Below, one piece after another: positions 44,501 to 52,531 of a DNA stretch of 64,000 bases (positions within the stretch are counted from its first letter, which is position 1; every line of letters starts with the position of its first letter). This DNA comes from JAHQVI01 sp050330195 (GTDB lineage Bacteria > Pseudomonadota > Alphaproteobacteria > Rhizobiales > Rhodomicrobiaceae), in assembly GCA_050330195.1 (NCBI GenBank), contig JBHJOB010000043.1, positions 1 through 64,000 of the forward strand, in the 5' to 3' direction. Position numbers and translations under genes: made by a program. The notes under the pieces were generated by a model. The model was not told the origin of the DNA, did not search any database, and worked only from the letters and a program-made list of their open reading frames with translations.

Positions 44501-46429
44501 GCCGACTTCACGCGCCATGCGGGTCACTTCCGAGGCGAAGGCGCTGAGCTGATCCACCATCGTGTTGATGGTGTTCTTCAGCTGCAGGATCTCGCCGCTG
44601 ACATCGACGGCAATCTTCTTGGAGAGGTCGCCGGCGGCAATAGCCGTCGCCACATCGGCGATGTTACGCACCTGGCTCGTGAGATTGGAAGCCATCGAAT
44701 TGACGTTGTCGGTCAGATCCTTCCACGTCCCCGCAACGCCTGGAACCTTCGCCTGACCGCCCAAGCGGCCTTCGGTGCCGACTTCACGGGCAACGCGCGT
44801 CACTTCCGAGGCAAAGGCGTTAAGCTGGTCAACCATCGTGTTGATGGTGTTCTTCAATTCGAGAATTTCGCCGCTGACATCGACCGTGATCTTGCGGGAC
44901 AGGTCGCCGCGCGCCACCGCCGTCGTCACCTCAGCGATATTGCGCACCTGCGTCGTCAGATTGGCCGCCAGCAGGTTGACGTTATCCGTCAGATCCTGCC
45001 AGATTCCGGCCACGCCCGGCACCTTGGCCTGACCGCCGAGCTTGCCTTCCGTGCCGACCTCACGGGCCATGCGGGTGACTTCCGAGGCGAAGGCGCTTAG
45101 CTGATCCACCATCGTGTTGATGGTGTCCTTGAGCTGCAGGATTTCGCCGCTCACATTCACGGTGATCTTTTTCGACAGGTCGCCGCTGGCGATCGCCGTC
45201 GACACTTCCGCGATGTTGCGCACCTGGTCCGTCAGGTTCGACGCCATGGAATTGACGTTGTCCGTCAGGTCCTTCCACGTCCCCGCAACGCCCGGCACCT
45301 TCGCCTGACCGCCAAGACGGCCTTCGGTGCCGACTTCGCGCGCCACACGGGTCACTTCGGAGGCAAAGGCGTTGAGCTGGTCCACCATCGTGTTGATGGT
45401 GTTCTTCAATTCGAGGATTTCGCCTTTCACATCGACCGTGATCTTGCGGGACAGGTCGCCGCGCGCCACCGCCGTCGTCACCTCGGCGATATTGCGCACC
45501 TGCGTCGTCAGATTGGCCGCCAGCAGGTTGACGTTGTCCGTCAGGTCTTTCCATGTGCCCGCGACGCCCGGCACCACGGCCTGACCGCCAAGGCGGCCTT
45601 CAGTGCCAACCTCGCGCGCAACGCGCGTCACCTCCGCCGCGAAGGAGCGGAGCTGATCGACCATGGTGTTGATCGCCTCCTTCAGAAGCAGGATCTCGCC
45701 GCGCACATCGACCGTAATCTTTTTCGACAGATCGCCATGAGCGACGGCAATCGTGACTTCCGCGATGTTGCGGACCTGCGCCGTAAGGTTCGACGCCATC
45801 GAGTTGACGCTTTCGGTCAGATCGCGCCAGACGCCCTCGACATCGTTCACTTCGGCCTGGCCGCCCAGCTTTCCCTCGGTGCCGACTTCCCGCGCCACGC
45901 GCGTCACTTCGGAAGTGAAGACGCCCAATTGCCGGATCATCGCATTGACGATCATGGCGGTGCGGAGAAATTCGCCCTGCAGAGGGCGGCCGTCGATCTC
46001 CAACCGCATGGTTTGCTGCAGGCTGCCTTGCGCGACCGACTCGATTGTGCGGGTGACTTCGGTGATCGGCCAGAGCAGATCGTCGATCAGCCCGTTGACC
46101 GCCCCTTCCATCTGGCCCCAGCTGCCATCGACATTGGCAAGCCTGACCCTGTAGCGCGTGCGTCCTTCACGGCCGACATTCTGGCCCACGATGTCCAGTT
46201 GCTGCGACATGCGCTGGTTCATCGCGACAACATCGTTGAAGGTGTCGGCTATCTTGCCGTTCAGGCCGCTCCAGTCGCTGGGAAGCCGGACCGAAAAATC
46301 GCCATTGCGCATGGCTTGCAGGGCGAACAGAAGTTCCCGGCGTTCAGCATCCGCTCCGGGCATCGATGGCGTTTGAGGATCTTCGGATAGCGCTTCATGA
46401 TAATTGTTACCGGAGGCGCTATCGCTCAT
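41522..46429 (-). CDS. Giant cytoplasmic hybrid histidine kinase with HAMP array, GAF and three receivers
   Basis: 1635 residues. In order: about 60-200 HAMP-related segments; six nearly identical 92-residue HAMP units (about 185-735; each with GTEGKLGGQA or GTEGRLGGQA); a GAF domain (about 750-900); a coiled coil (about 900-960); HisKA with His971 (MSHELRTPLNSILILGQQL); HATPase (GGTGLGLAIS); and three receivers ending in DIMMPEMDGYE and SDYLAKPVN. No transmembrane helix is visible. It resembles group III fungal/bacterial osmosensing hybrid kinases, where poly-HAMP arrays sense osmolarity. It is cotranscribed with the HWE kinase. Confidence 0.92.
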   Translation of the reverse strand: MSDSASGNNYHEALSEDPQTPSMPGADAERRELLFALQAMRNGDFSVRLPSDWSGLNGKIADTFNDVVAMNQRMSQQLDIVGQNVGREGRTRYRVRLANVDGSWGQMEGAVNGLIDDLLWPITEVTRTIESVAQGSLQQTMRLEIDGRPLQGEFLRTAMIVNAMIRQLGVFTSEVTRVAREVGTEGKLGGQAEVNDVEGVWRDLTESVNSMASNLTAQVRNIAEVTIAVAHGDLSKKITVDVRGEILLLKEAINTMVDQLRSFAAEVTRVAREVGTEGRLGGQAVVPGVAGTWKDLTDNVNLLAANLTTQVRNIAEVTTAVARGDLSRKITVDVKGEILELKNTINTMVDQLNAFASEVTRVAREVGTEGRLGGQAKVPGVAGTWKDLTDNVNSMASNLTDQVRNIAEVSTAIASGDLSKKITVNVSGEILQLKDTINTMVDQLSAFASEVTRMAREVGTEGKLGGQAKVPGVAGIWQDLTDNVNLLAANLTTQVRNIAEVTTAVARGDLSRKITVDVSGEILELKNTINTMVDQLNAFASEVTRVAREVGTEGRLGGQAKVPGVAGTWKDLTDNVNSMASNLTSQVRNIADVATAIAAGDLSKKIAVDVSGEILQLKNTINTMVDQLSAFASEVTRMAREVGTEGKLGGQAQVPGVAGTWQDLTSNVNLLAANLTNQVRAIADVATAVTKGDLARSIQVDASGEVAELKDNINTMIQTLRATTEHNTEQDWLKTNLARFTSMLQGQRDLSALASLLLGELVPLVSAHQGVIYQLDKSDHQLKRLTSYADHHADGYPPQLSLRSGFIGQCAADRRRILIQDIPEDAVRIGSFLIEAVPKDIVAYPVIYEGEVKAVIGLASLNEFETRHLTFLEQLTGSIGIVLNSIEATMQTESLLEQSQELAGELQSQQRELQQTNEQLESKAQQLAERNVEVERKNQEIELARRALEEKAKELALTSKYKSEFLANMSHELRTPLNSILILGQQLAENADSNLSSRQIEFAKTIHSAGTDLLNLINDILDLSKIESGTVSVDLEEIAIDNFIEAIARPFHHEAERRDLVFEVGVSADVGHSLVTDSKRLQQILKNLLSNAFKFTSEGSVSLTVSAARAGWSLDHPDLSTAARVVALQVSDTGTGIPPEKQKLIFEAFQQADASTNRKYGGTGLGLAISRELAALLGGEISLSSTPGEGSTFTLYLPQSFVAPAKTATQGMNAVQQMPTADEFIRATEREHEPIVDDRENIAPGDAVFLIVEDDPHYASIIADLARHKGFKVLIAMTGVDALALASEFTLSAITLDVFLPDMLGWVLLSRFKQNPMTRHIPTMMITLEDDRQYGLARGAFSFITKPAASDALDAAVSRMKAFSQADRRRLLIVEDDADEQATLTELLEHDDVEIITVGTGAEALSCLGAHRFDCIVLDLRLPDISGFKVLEKIRDSAELGDLPVVVFGASELSPEEDATLQALARSVVVKGVETPDRLLDEASLFLHRVTTDLPDAKQAMLRNLHDSDEYLTGQTVLLVDDDARNIFALASVLERRGMKVLTATTGREAIERLESASETAIILTDIMMPEMDGYETIRAIRQNPRWRRLPIVALTAKAMKGDRERCLEAGASDYLAKPVNTEQLLAALRRWLHR
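44280..45910 (-). repeat. Tandem 276-bp coding repeats of the HAMP array
   Basis: Six tandem units of 276 bp (92 codons), strongly conserved in DNA and alternating between two subtypes (NSMASNLT and NLLAANLT; LSKKI and LSRKI). Their similarity suggests recent duplication or gene conversion, and unit number may vary among strains. Confidence 0.85.
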
Positions 46430-46797
46430 GACAAAGGTCCCAGAAAATCTATTGGTTTGAAGGCCGGTCGCCGCGGCCGTTGAGAGTGCTGGTTAGCATC
46501 CGCAGGACGGAGGCTAAACGCGGTATAAACAAGAAGGGACAAAGAAAGTTCCATCGCGACAGTTCACGATTTTTCATCGGACCGATTGCGCCAGCGTCGT
46601 GCTGGTTGCTCGCGGTGCGGCGCAACTCAATTCCTAATGAACAGGATCAGAGGGTGGAGAGGCCCGAGCAAGACCAATTCCTCGACGCTCGCCCTGGAGC
46701 GGGGTCGCTTCAGGTGGAATCGCTCTGCCGTACATACAAATGTCATTCCGCGCAAGCGGGAACGACGAGAGCTGGGTTCATCTGAACTGATCCCGCT
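46430..46797. other. Intergenic region, no gene seen
   Basis: 368 bases between the HAMP-array kinase (transcribed away) and the end of the universal stress protein gene. It contains a GCGCAAGCGGG-type short hairpin near 46750 and degenerate repeat-like sequence. The kinase promoter should lie near 46430-46600, but no motif is convincing. Confidence 0.4.
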
Positions 46798-47616
46798 TCA
46801 GTGCGACATCAGGACCGTCGTTTTCAGATCGCTCAGGACATGCTGGGTCACGCCGCCAAACACCATTTCCCTGAACCGGGAATGGCCGTAACAGCCCATG
46901 ACGAGCAGGTCGCTGCCGCTGCGTGCATGTTCGGCCATCAGGTGCTCGGATTCGCTGCGGTCGGTCGTATTCGAAACGACGCCTTCCGCGTCGACGCCAT
47001 GTCGCTTCAATGACGCGACCAGTTCCTGCGTGGGGTCCTCGGTGCTTTCTTCCGTCGAGTTGACCGACAACACGCGCACCCGGGCCGCCAGTTGAAGCAG
47101 CGGCAACGCATCAAACGTGGCGCGTGCGCTTTCCTTTGACTGGTTCCATGCGATCGTTACCTGCTCTCCCAGCTTGTCGATGCCGGTGTTTTCGGGAACA
47201 AGCAGGACGGGACGGCCCGTTTCAAGGACCAGCCGGACCGGCATACCGTACCACTGGCCAAGCGGATCGCCCTCGCCGGCGCCACCGGCGATGATCAGGT
47301 CGGCTGTGCGCGCAGCCTCGATGATGTCGCCGAAAGCTTCATTGTCGGCAAGCGCCTTGTGCCGCCATTCATGCTGCATTCCGTGCGCATTCGCCGCCTT
47401 TCCGAAAGCAGCCTCTATGGCTTCGGCCTCCTCGCGCTGACGGTGATTGTGCTGGGCGAGATAGTCGGAAGGGACGCCTCCATAGAGCATGATCCGTACG
47501 GAATTATGCGCGCCGACCAGGGTAGCTCCGCATTTCTCGCCAAGCGAGGCGGCCACGGCGGACAGGAGAGGCGCGGATTTTGCCGACGGAAGATAGGTGA
47601 AAATCGTCTTGTACAT
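46798..47616 (-). CDS. Universal stress protein (UspA family, tandem domains)
   Basis: 272 residues. It begins MYKTIFTYLPSAKSAPLLSAVAASLGEKCGATLVGAHNS, and the C-terminal UspA domain has the ATP-binding motif LLVMGCYGHSRFREMVFGGVTQHVL (GxxGHSxxxxxxxGxxTxxV-like). The N-terminal domain is a degenerate Usp fold. Such tandem Usp proteins respond to oxygen limitation or general stress. An FNR/FixK-like site lies 63 bases upstream of the start, consistent with low-oxygen control. Confidence 0.92.
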   Translation of the reverse strand: MYKTIFTYLPSAKSAPLLSAVAASLGEKCGATLVGAHNSVRIMLYGGVPSDYLAQHNHRQREEAEAIEAAFGKAANAHGMQHEWRHKALADNEAFGDIIEAARTADLIIAGGAGEGDPLGQWYGMPVRLVLETGRPVLLVPENTGIDKLGEQVTIAWNQSKESARATFDALPLLQLAARVRVLSVNSTEESTEDPTQELVASLKRHGVDAEGVVSNTTDRSESEHLMAEHARSGSDLLVMGCYGHSRFREMVFGGVTQHVLSDLKTTVLMSH

Positions 47617-47678
47617 CGGCGAGGCCTCCGCATCTCGATGGTGGTGCTTCTGATTAGCCGCCCGCGCTTGCCTCTGCC

Positions 47679-47692
47679 TTGACTGACGTCAA
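47679..47692 (-). promoter_or_regulatory. FNR/FixK-like binding site upstream of the universal stress protein gene
   Basis: TTGACTGACGTCAA has perfect arms TTGAC-N4-GTCAA, matching TTGA-N6-TCAA of FNR/FixK-family sites. It is 63 bases upstream of the usp start. It is also 244 bases upstream of the divergent peroxidase gene. Confidence 0.6.
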
Positions 47693-47935
47693 TTGCCAAA
47701 GCGCAAACCCCGGCGCGAACGTTTCCAGACAACCGTTTCGGATGTTCTCCGGTTCCGATCAGCCGCCTCCGGCAAGATTGCCACGTCAGGCGAAAGAGCG
47801 CCAGACAGATGGCGCGAGCAGGGCCGTGCGGCTTCAATGGCGTTACGGAAATACATTTTTACTCAAAATCGATTTATTTCACTTTTCATTAATTCAGACC
47901 GAGGAAACTTACGCAAAGTTCAGGAGTGCGGTTTC

Positions 47936-50113
47936 ATGAGTCAGATTGCGTATCAGTTCGCGCCTTTGCGTGTATTGCGTTCAGTATTTCCCAAGGTCAG
48001 CCACGCAGCAATCGTGCTTGCCGTTTGCGGCTTCGCCGCCGCCGCCGGACCGGTATCGGCGGGCCCGCACGATCCCGGCCCGCTTTTCGGCGCGCCCGGC
48101 GACGGTCCGCCCTATCTCTCCCGTCTTCATCCGCGTGTCGGCTGGCCGCCCATGCCCGAGAAACGGTCCGAGGTATTCCGGCACAAGCCCTACGCGCCGC
48201 ATGCGTCCGATTCCTCGGACTACGAGGATCCGTTGCCGCCGCGCAAGCCGAAGCGCCGTCATTACGAGCGCGAGGATACGCATGTGGCGGAATCCTATGA
48301 CCGCCCAATTCGCAGCTATGAAGACGCTCGCAGCTACCGCGAAGACGACCGGTACGAGAAAGATCCCTCCTATGATGACGGCGATGAGCACGGCAAGGGC
48401 TTCGGACGGCTGTTCGAGAGAGCCTCCAATCATGGCCCCGTACCTTCGTTCAAGGCGCTCAGAGCTCTGGGACGCTCCATGGTCGAGGAAGTCGGCGTCG
48501 ATGATCCCGCTGGCGACAGCGAAATGCCGGCGGGCTACACGTTCTTCGGCCAGTTCATCGATCACGACGTGACGCTGGAGACAACGACCGATCTCGGGCA
48601 GGAAATCCGGGGTGATTTCGACCTGAAAAATGCGCGGACGCCGGATCTGGATCTCGACAGCGTATATGGCGGCGGCCCCAAGGTTACGCCCCACCTCTTC
48701 CAGCTCCCCTATATCCGGGTGGGTCACGTCATCTCCGAACACGGATCGGACGTGCGCCATGATCTGTTCCGCACGAAGGCGTCGTATCATTACGGTCCCG
48801 AGGGCGGACGGCCCATGGCTCTCGTGGGCGATCCGCGCAATGACGAAAACATCATCATCTCGCAGCTCCATGCCGCCTTCGTGGCTTTCCACAACCGCAC
48901 GGCCGATATTCTGGTGGAACGCGGTTTCGGGGAGGAGCGTGAGCGCTATTGCCGGCATGACGCTTATTGCGGGACAGCGGAGCTTGCCGACGCTCTGTCA
49001 GACAAGCACAAGGCCAAGATCTTCGAAGCCGCTCAGGATCACACGATCCACTATTATCACCGGCTCATCGTCGAAGACTTCCTGCCACGCGTGATCGGGC
49101 CGCAGCACACAGCCAGCCTCATCAAGCGCGGACGTGATTTCTTCTACCCGGACGGTTTTGACGACACCGGGAGCGGGGCCTCCGACATTCATATTCCGAT
49201 AGAATTCGCAGCCGCCGCATTCCGCTACGGACACAGTCAGGTCCGCGACAGCTACATGCTGCGCGACGGGGCGAAGATTGAACTTCTCTCACGTGGCGAC
49301 CGGAGCGGACCGCGCACTTTCGAGCCGGTTACGCCGCGTTTTCTCGTCGACTGGAACTTCTTCTTCGATATTGGCGACGAGAAGCCCTACGGCTTCAATC
49401 ATGCCCGCCTGCTAGATCCGGGAATGGTTCGCAGCTTGCATAATCTGCACATCTCCGCAGTTGTCGGCATGGGCGAGGTCACATCGTTGCCGGCGCGCAA
49501 CCTGGCGCGCAGCAAGGTTTTCCACCTGCCTTCGGGACAGGAAGTTGCCCGGCAGATTCTTCCCGCTCTGGCCGCACGCGGCCTGCTCGGCAAGAGCGCC
49601 GACGGAGGCTACGACCGCGAGGAATGGCGCGCCTTCCTGCTGCCGCCCGACGAGCGCACCGCCTATTTCCTTGGGGAATCCGATACGCCGCTCTGGTACT
49701 ACATCCTGCAGGAAGCCAGCATATTCGGCACGCGGACCAACCTTCACGCCGCCCCTTATGACGGTGAAGGCGACAAACGCTACAGCGGCGATTACGGGCC
49801 TCGGCGCCACGGCAACCGCTACGACCGCGAAGGGCCAAGGAGACGCTACGCCGATCTGCATGGCGGACACGGCGGCTATCCGGGTCCGGACGGCGGACAC
49901 AGGCTCGGTCCCGTCGGCGCGACCATCGTCGGCGAAGTCCTGACCGGCCTCGTGGACCATTACCGGGCGACGACCGGCAAGGGGCTCGACTACGAGCCGC
50001 TGATCAGGGGCAGCGAGTCGGTCTTCACAGGGGTGGACAGCAAGAGCGCGGCGGGGCACAGATATCTGATGCGCAATTTCCTGATCGACGCCGGTCTCGT
50101 CGATTCTCACTAG
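47936..50113 (+). CDS. Exported animal-type haem peroxidase
   Basis: 725 residues from the ATG at 47936 (CAGGAGTGCGGTTTC upstream). A signal peptide (HAAIVLAVCGFAAAAGPVSA) is followed by a Pro/Arg/Tyr-rich linker (about 45-160) with many Asp, Glu and Arg. The peroxidase domain has the distal-His motif AGYTFFGQFIDHDVTLE, a calcium-loop-like region, and the proximal-His motif AAAFRYGHSQVRDSY. Family members oxidise halides or phenols with hydrogen peroxide. Near the C-terminus another His/Arg/Gly/Tyr-rich insert (YSGDYGPRRHGNRYDREGPR) interrupts the domain. The low-complexity parts are unusual. Confidence 0.88.
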   Translation: MSQIAYQFAPLRVLRSVFPKVSHAAIVLAVCGFAAAAGPVSAGPHDPGPLFGAPGDGPPYLSRLHPRVGWPPMPEKRSEVFRHKPYAPHASDSSDYEDPLPPRKPKRRHYEREDTHVAESYDRPIRSYEDARSYREDDRYEKDPSYDDGDEHGKGFGRLFERASNHGPVPSFKALRALGRSMVEEVGVDDPAGDSEMPAGYTFFGQFIDHDVTLETTTDLGQEIRGDFDLKNARTPDLDLDSVYGGGPKVTPHLFQLPYIRVGHVISEHGSDVRHDLFRTKASYHYGPEGGRPMALVGDPRNDENIIISQLHAAFVAFHNRTADILVERGFGEERERYCRHDAYCGTAELADALSDKHKAKIFEAAQDHTIHYYHRLIVEDFLPRVIGPQHTASLIKRGRDFFYPDGFDDTGSGASDIHIPIEFAAAAFRYGHSQVRDSYMLRDGAKIELLSRGDRSGPRTFEPVTPRFLVDWNFFFDIGDEKPYGFNHARLLDPGMVRSLHNLHISAVVGMGEVTSLPARNLARSKVFHLPSGQEVARQILPALAARGLLGKSADGGYDREEWRAFLLPPDERTAYFLGESDTPLWYYILQEASIFGTRTNLHAAPYDGEGDKRYSGDYGPRRHGNRYDREGPRRRYADLHGGHGGYPGPDGGHRLGPVGATIVGEVLTGLVDHYRATTGKGLDYEPLIRGSESVFTGVDSKSAAGHRYLMRNFLIDAGLVDSH

Positions 50114-50194
50114 CGAATGCGGTCGCGCCGGCACCAAAGCCGGCGCGTCTTTCCGTTCCGGCAAACCGGCGTCGCCCGACTGAGGAGGCCGCCG

Positions 50195-51121
50195 ATGTCG
50201 TACACGATCCATTGCCAGCATCGCCACTTTGTCTGGGATAACGCAATCCCTCCGGTGATGACGGTCGCACCCGGCGAAACGGTCAGCTTCGAGATCATGG
50301 ATGCGTGGGACGGCCAACTCACCCCGCAGAGCACGGTCGAAGCGATTTCCCGGGGCGATCCTGCCCGCGTCAATCCCGTAACCGGCCCGGTCCGCATCGA
50401 CGGCGCGATGCCCGGCGATACGCTGGTCGTCCGGCTCGATGTCTATCGCCCATCCGGCTGGGGCTGGACGGCGAATATTCCCGGCTTCGGGCTGCTGGCG
50501 GACGAGTTTCGCGACCCTGCCCTGCACATCTGGAGCTACGATCCCTCGTGCGGCGCGCCAATGCTGTTCGGTCAGCACGCCAGGGTACCTGTCGCGCCAT
50601 TCGCAGGAACAGTCGGCGTCGCCATGGCCGAAGCCGGGCGGCACAGCGTCATCCCGCCTCGCCGCGTCGGGGGAAACATGGATATCCGCGATTTGGTGGC
50701 CGGAAGCGTCCTTTACCTGCCGGTCGAAGTGGACGGAGCGCTGTTCTCCATTGGCGACACCCATGCCGCGCAGGGCGACGGGGAGGTTTGCGGCACGGCG
50801 GTTGAAAGTCCGATGGAAGCCACGGTCACCTTCGACCTGATCAAAGGCCGGCAGCCCGCATTTCCGCGCATCGAGCGCCCCGTCGCGGCCCGAATGGCCG
50901 ACGGGCCGGTCGATATAACGCTTGGCATCGGTCCGGATCTGCATGAGGCCAGCCGCGACGCCGTTCGCGGGATGATCGACCTGCTCGGCGCACGCGAGGC
51001 GCTGTCGCCCGTCGATGCCTATATGCTGGCAAGCGTTGCAGGCGATCTCAGGATCAGCCAGATTGTGGATGCGCCGAACTGGACAGTCAGCTTTCACATG
51101 CCGCGCGGTATATTTGCCTGA
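50195..51121 (+). CDS. Acetamidase/formamidase family protein
   Basis: 308 residues; the ATG at 50195 follows GAGGAGGCCGCCG. FmdA/AmdA family motifs are HFVWDNAIPPVMTVAPGETVSFEIMDA, NPVTGPVRIDGAMPGDTL, PPRRVGGNMDIRDL and LFSIGDTHAAQGDGEVCGTAVE. Enzymes hydrolyse formamide or short amides to ammonia; this fits nitrogen scavenging. The stop overlaps an ATG (TGATG) that extends into the VOC frame, so the three following genes are probably one operon. Confidence 0.92.
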   Translation: MSYTIHCQHRHFVWDNAIPPVMTVAPGETVSFEIMDAWDGQLTPQSTVEAISRGDPARVNPVTGPVRIDGAMPGDTLVVRLDVYRPSGWGWTANIPGFGLLADEFRDPALHIWSYDPSCGAPMLFGQHARVPVAPFAGTVGVAMAEAGRHSVIPPRRVGGNMDIRDLVAGSVLYLPVEVDGALFSIGDTHAAQGDGEVCGTAVESPMEATVTFDLIKGRQPAFPRIERPVAARMADGPVDITLGIGPDLHEASRDAVRGMIDLLGAREALSPVDAYMLASVAGDLRISQIVDAPNWTVSFHMPRGIFA

Positions 51122-51174
51122 TGAACGTCCATGACCGCGCGTTTGCTCGCGGCTTGGCAATAGGGAGAAAGAGA

Positions 51175-51591
51175 ATGAATGACATGCCCAGCATTTTGAA
51201 TCACGTCTCCATCGGAGTGAACGATTTCGACCGCGCCACGGCATTCTACGACAAGGTGCTCGGCAGTATCGGCTGCAGCCGCGTCTTTGAACATCCCGGC
51301 GCCGTCGCATATGGCAAGGCCTTTCCCGAGTTCTGGGTGCAGAAACCCATAGATGGCCAACCTGCAAGCGTCGGCAATGGCACGCATTTCGCCTTTTTCG
51401 CCACGTCGAAGGACCAGGTGCACGCATTTTACGACGCCGCCATCGAAGCCGGCGCATCGCCGGACGGACCGCCCGGCCCGCGTCCGGAATATGACGCGCC
51501 CTATTATGGCTGCTTCGTCCGCGACCTCGACGGCCACAAGATCGAGGCAACATTCTGGGACACGCAGGTAGCCGCCGGGACGAACCCATAG
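51175..51591 (+). CDS. VOC-superfamily (glyoxalase/bleomycin-resistance-like) protein
   Basis: 138 residues with two beta-alpha-beta-beta-beta modules: ILNHVSIGVNDFDRATAFYDKVLGSIG and the C-terminal YYGCFVRDLDGHKIEATFWD, with His and Glu metal-ligand positions. The ATG at 51175 is chosen because AGGGAGAAAGAG lies just upstream; an in-frame ATG at 51121 overlaps the amidase stop. Metal-dependent lyase, dioxygenase or resistance roles occur in this family; the substrate is unknown. Confidence 0.88.
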   Translation: MNDMPSILNHVSIGVNDFDRATAFYDKVLGSIGCSRVFEHPGAVAYGKAFPEFWVQKPIDGQPASVGNGTHFAFFATSKDQVHAFYDAAIEAGASPDGPPGPRPEYDAPYYGCFVRDLDGHKIEATFWDTQVAAGTNP

Positions 51592-52416
51592 ATGCGCGCC
51601 ATTCCCGCCTCGATGGATGAAAGCGCCGTAGCCGGCATCGACGCGCGGCTGAGCGGCATCGCGTCGGAACACGCGGTTGCGATCCCGCTTGCCATTGAGA
51701 GCGGCAGCCGCGCATGGGGCTTTCCCTCCCCGGACAGCGATTACGATTGCCGCTTCTTCTTCGTGAGACGCGCCGAGAGCTATCTCTCGCTCTGGCCGCG
51801 GCCCGACGTGATCGAAACGCCGCTGGAAGGCGATCTGGACGTGAACGGCTGGGATCTGCGCAAGGCTCTGCAATTGCTGGTCAAAGGCAATGCGACCGTG
51901 ATCGAGTGGCTGACATCGCCAATCGTCTATCGGGGCGTTCCCGCGTTCCGAAGCGAATTGCTGGCGCTCGCCCATGACATTGCCGACCGCAATCTGGTCG
52001 CTCGCCATTATCTCCACCTGGGCGAACGGCAAAGACGGGCCTATTTCTCCGACGGCAGGCAGGTGCCGCTGAAAAAGATCTTCTATGCGCTTCGCCCGGC
52101 CGCCGCATTACGCTGGCTGAGGTTGCATCCGGAACAGGCCGTTGCGCCGATGCACTTTCCAACGCTGATGGAGGAATGCGAGCCGCCGCAAGAGGTCGCG
52201 TCGATTGTCGAGGCGCTGATGGCGCGCAAGGCGGTGACGCGCGAGCTGGGCAGCGAGCCGCTGCCAATTGCGGTGACGGCGTTCATTGACGGGGAATTCG
52301 CCGGGGCCGGAGAGGCATTCGCCGGGACTGAAAAAGGCGACGCTCATGAAAAGCGAAGCCGTGCCGATGCATTCTTCCTTGGGGCGCTACGGCTCTATGC
52401 GCCGGAACGAGCATGA
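51592..52416 (+). CDS. RlaP-type predicted nucleotidyltransferase
   Basis: 274 residues. The polymerase-beta-like core is AIPLAIESGSRAWGFPSPDSDYDCRFFFV, with GSRAWG ... DSDYD matching the RlaP (YcgL-like) GS-x-DxD motif, followed by LDVNGWDLRKALQLLVKGNATVIEWLTSP. Members are linked to RNA ligation or phage/toxin systems. It starts directly after the VOC stop (no spacer), so translation is coupled, yet no RNA ligase is seen nearby. Confidence 0.88.
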   Translation: MRAIPASMDESAVAGIDARLSGIASEHAVAIPLAIESGSRAWGFPSPDSDYDCRFFFVRRAESYLSLWPRPDVIETPLEGDLDVNGWDLRKALQLLVKGNATVIEWLTSPIVYRGVPAFRSELLALAHDIADRNLVARHYLHLGERQRRAYFSDGRQVPLKKIFYALRPAAALRWLRLHPEQAVAPMHFPTLMEECEPPQEVASIVEALMARKAVTRELGSEPLPIAVTAFIDGEFAGAGEAFAGTEKGDAHEKRSRADAFFLGALRLYAPERA

Positions 52417-52453
52417 GGACAGTGCCGCTTCACTCGGGCGAATGAGCTGCCGC

Positions 52454-52516
52454 TAGAGCGAGATCCGATAAAATGGTGATTGAGATCAAGATCGTTTCCC
52501 CGAGAAATGATCTTGC
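52454..52516 (+). repeat. Dispersed repeat, short copy in intergenic space
   Basis: Plus strand reads TAGAGCGAGATCCGATAAAA then ATCAAGATCGTTTCCCCGAG AAATGATCTTG. It is the inverse of the copies at 5980, 22890 and 30211. Here the TAG lies 38 bases after the preceding stop codon and is not in that frame. Confidence 0.75.
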
Positions 52517-52531
52517 TTGAGGCAACGGCCA

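Noticed and set aside
44280..45910. Regular array that might be mistaken for a CRISPR or satellite
   Set aside because: The 276-bp period keeps the reading frame and encodes HAMP domains, so it is a coding tandem repeat.
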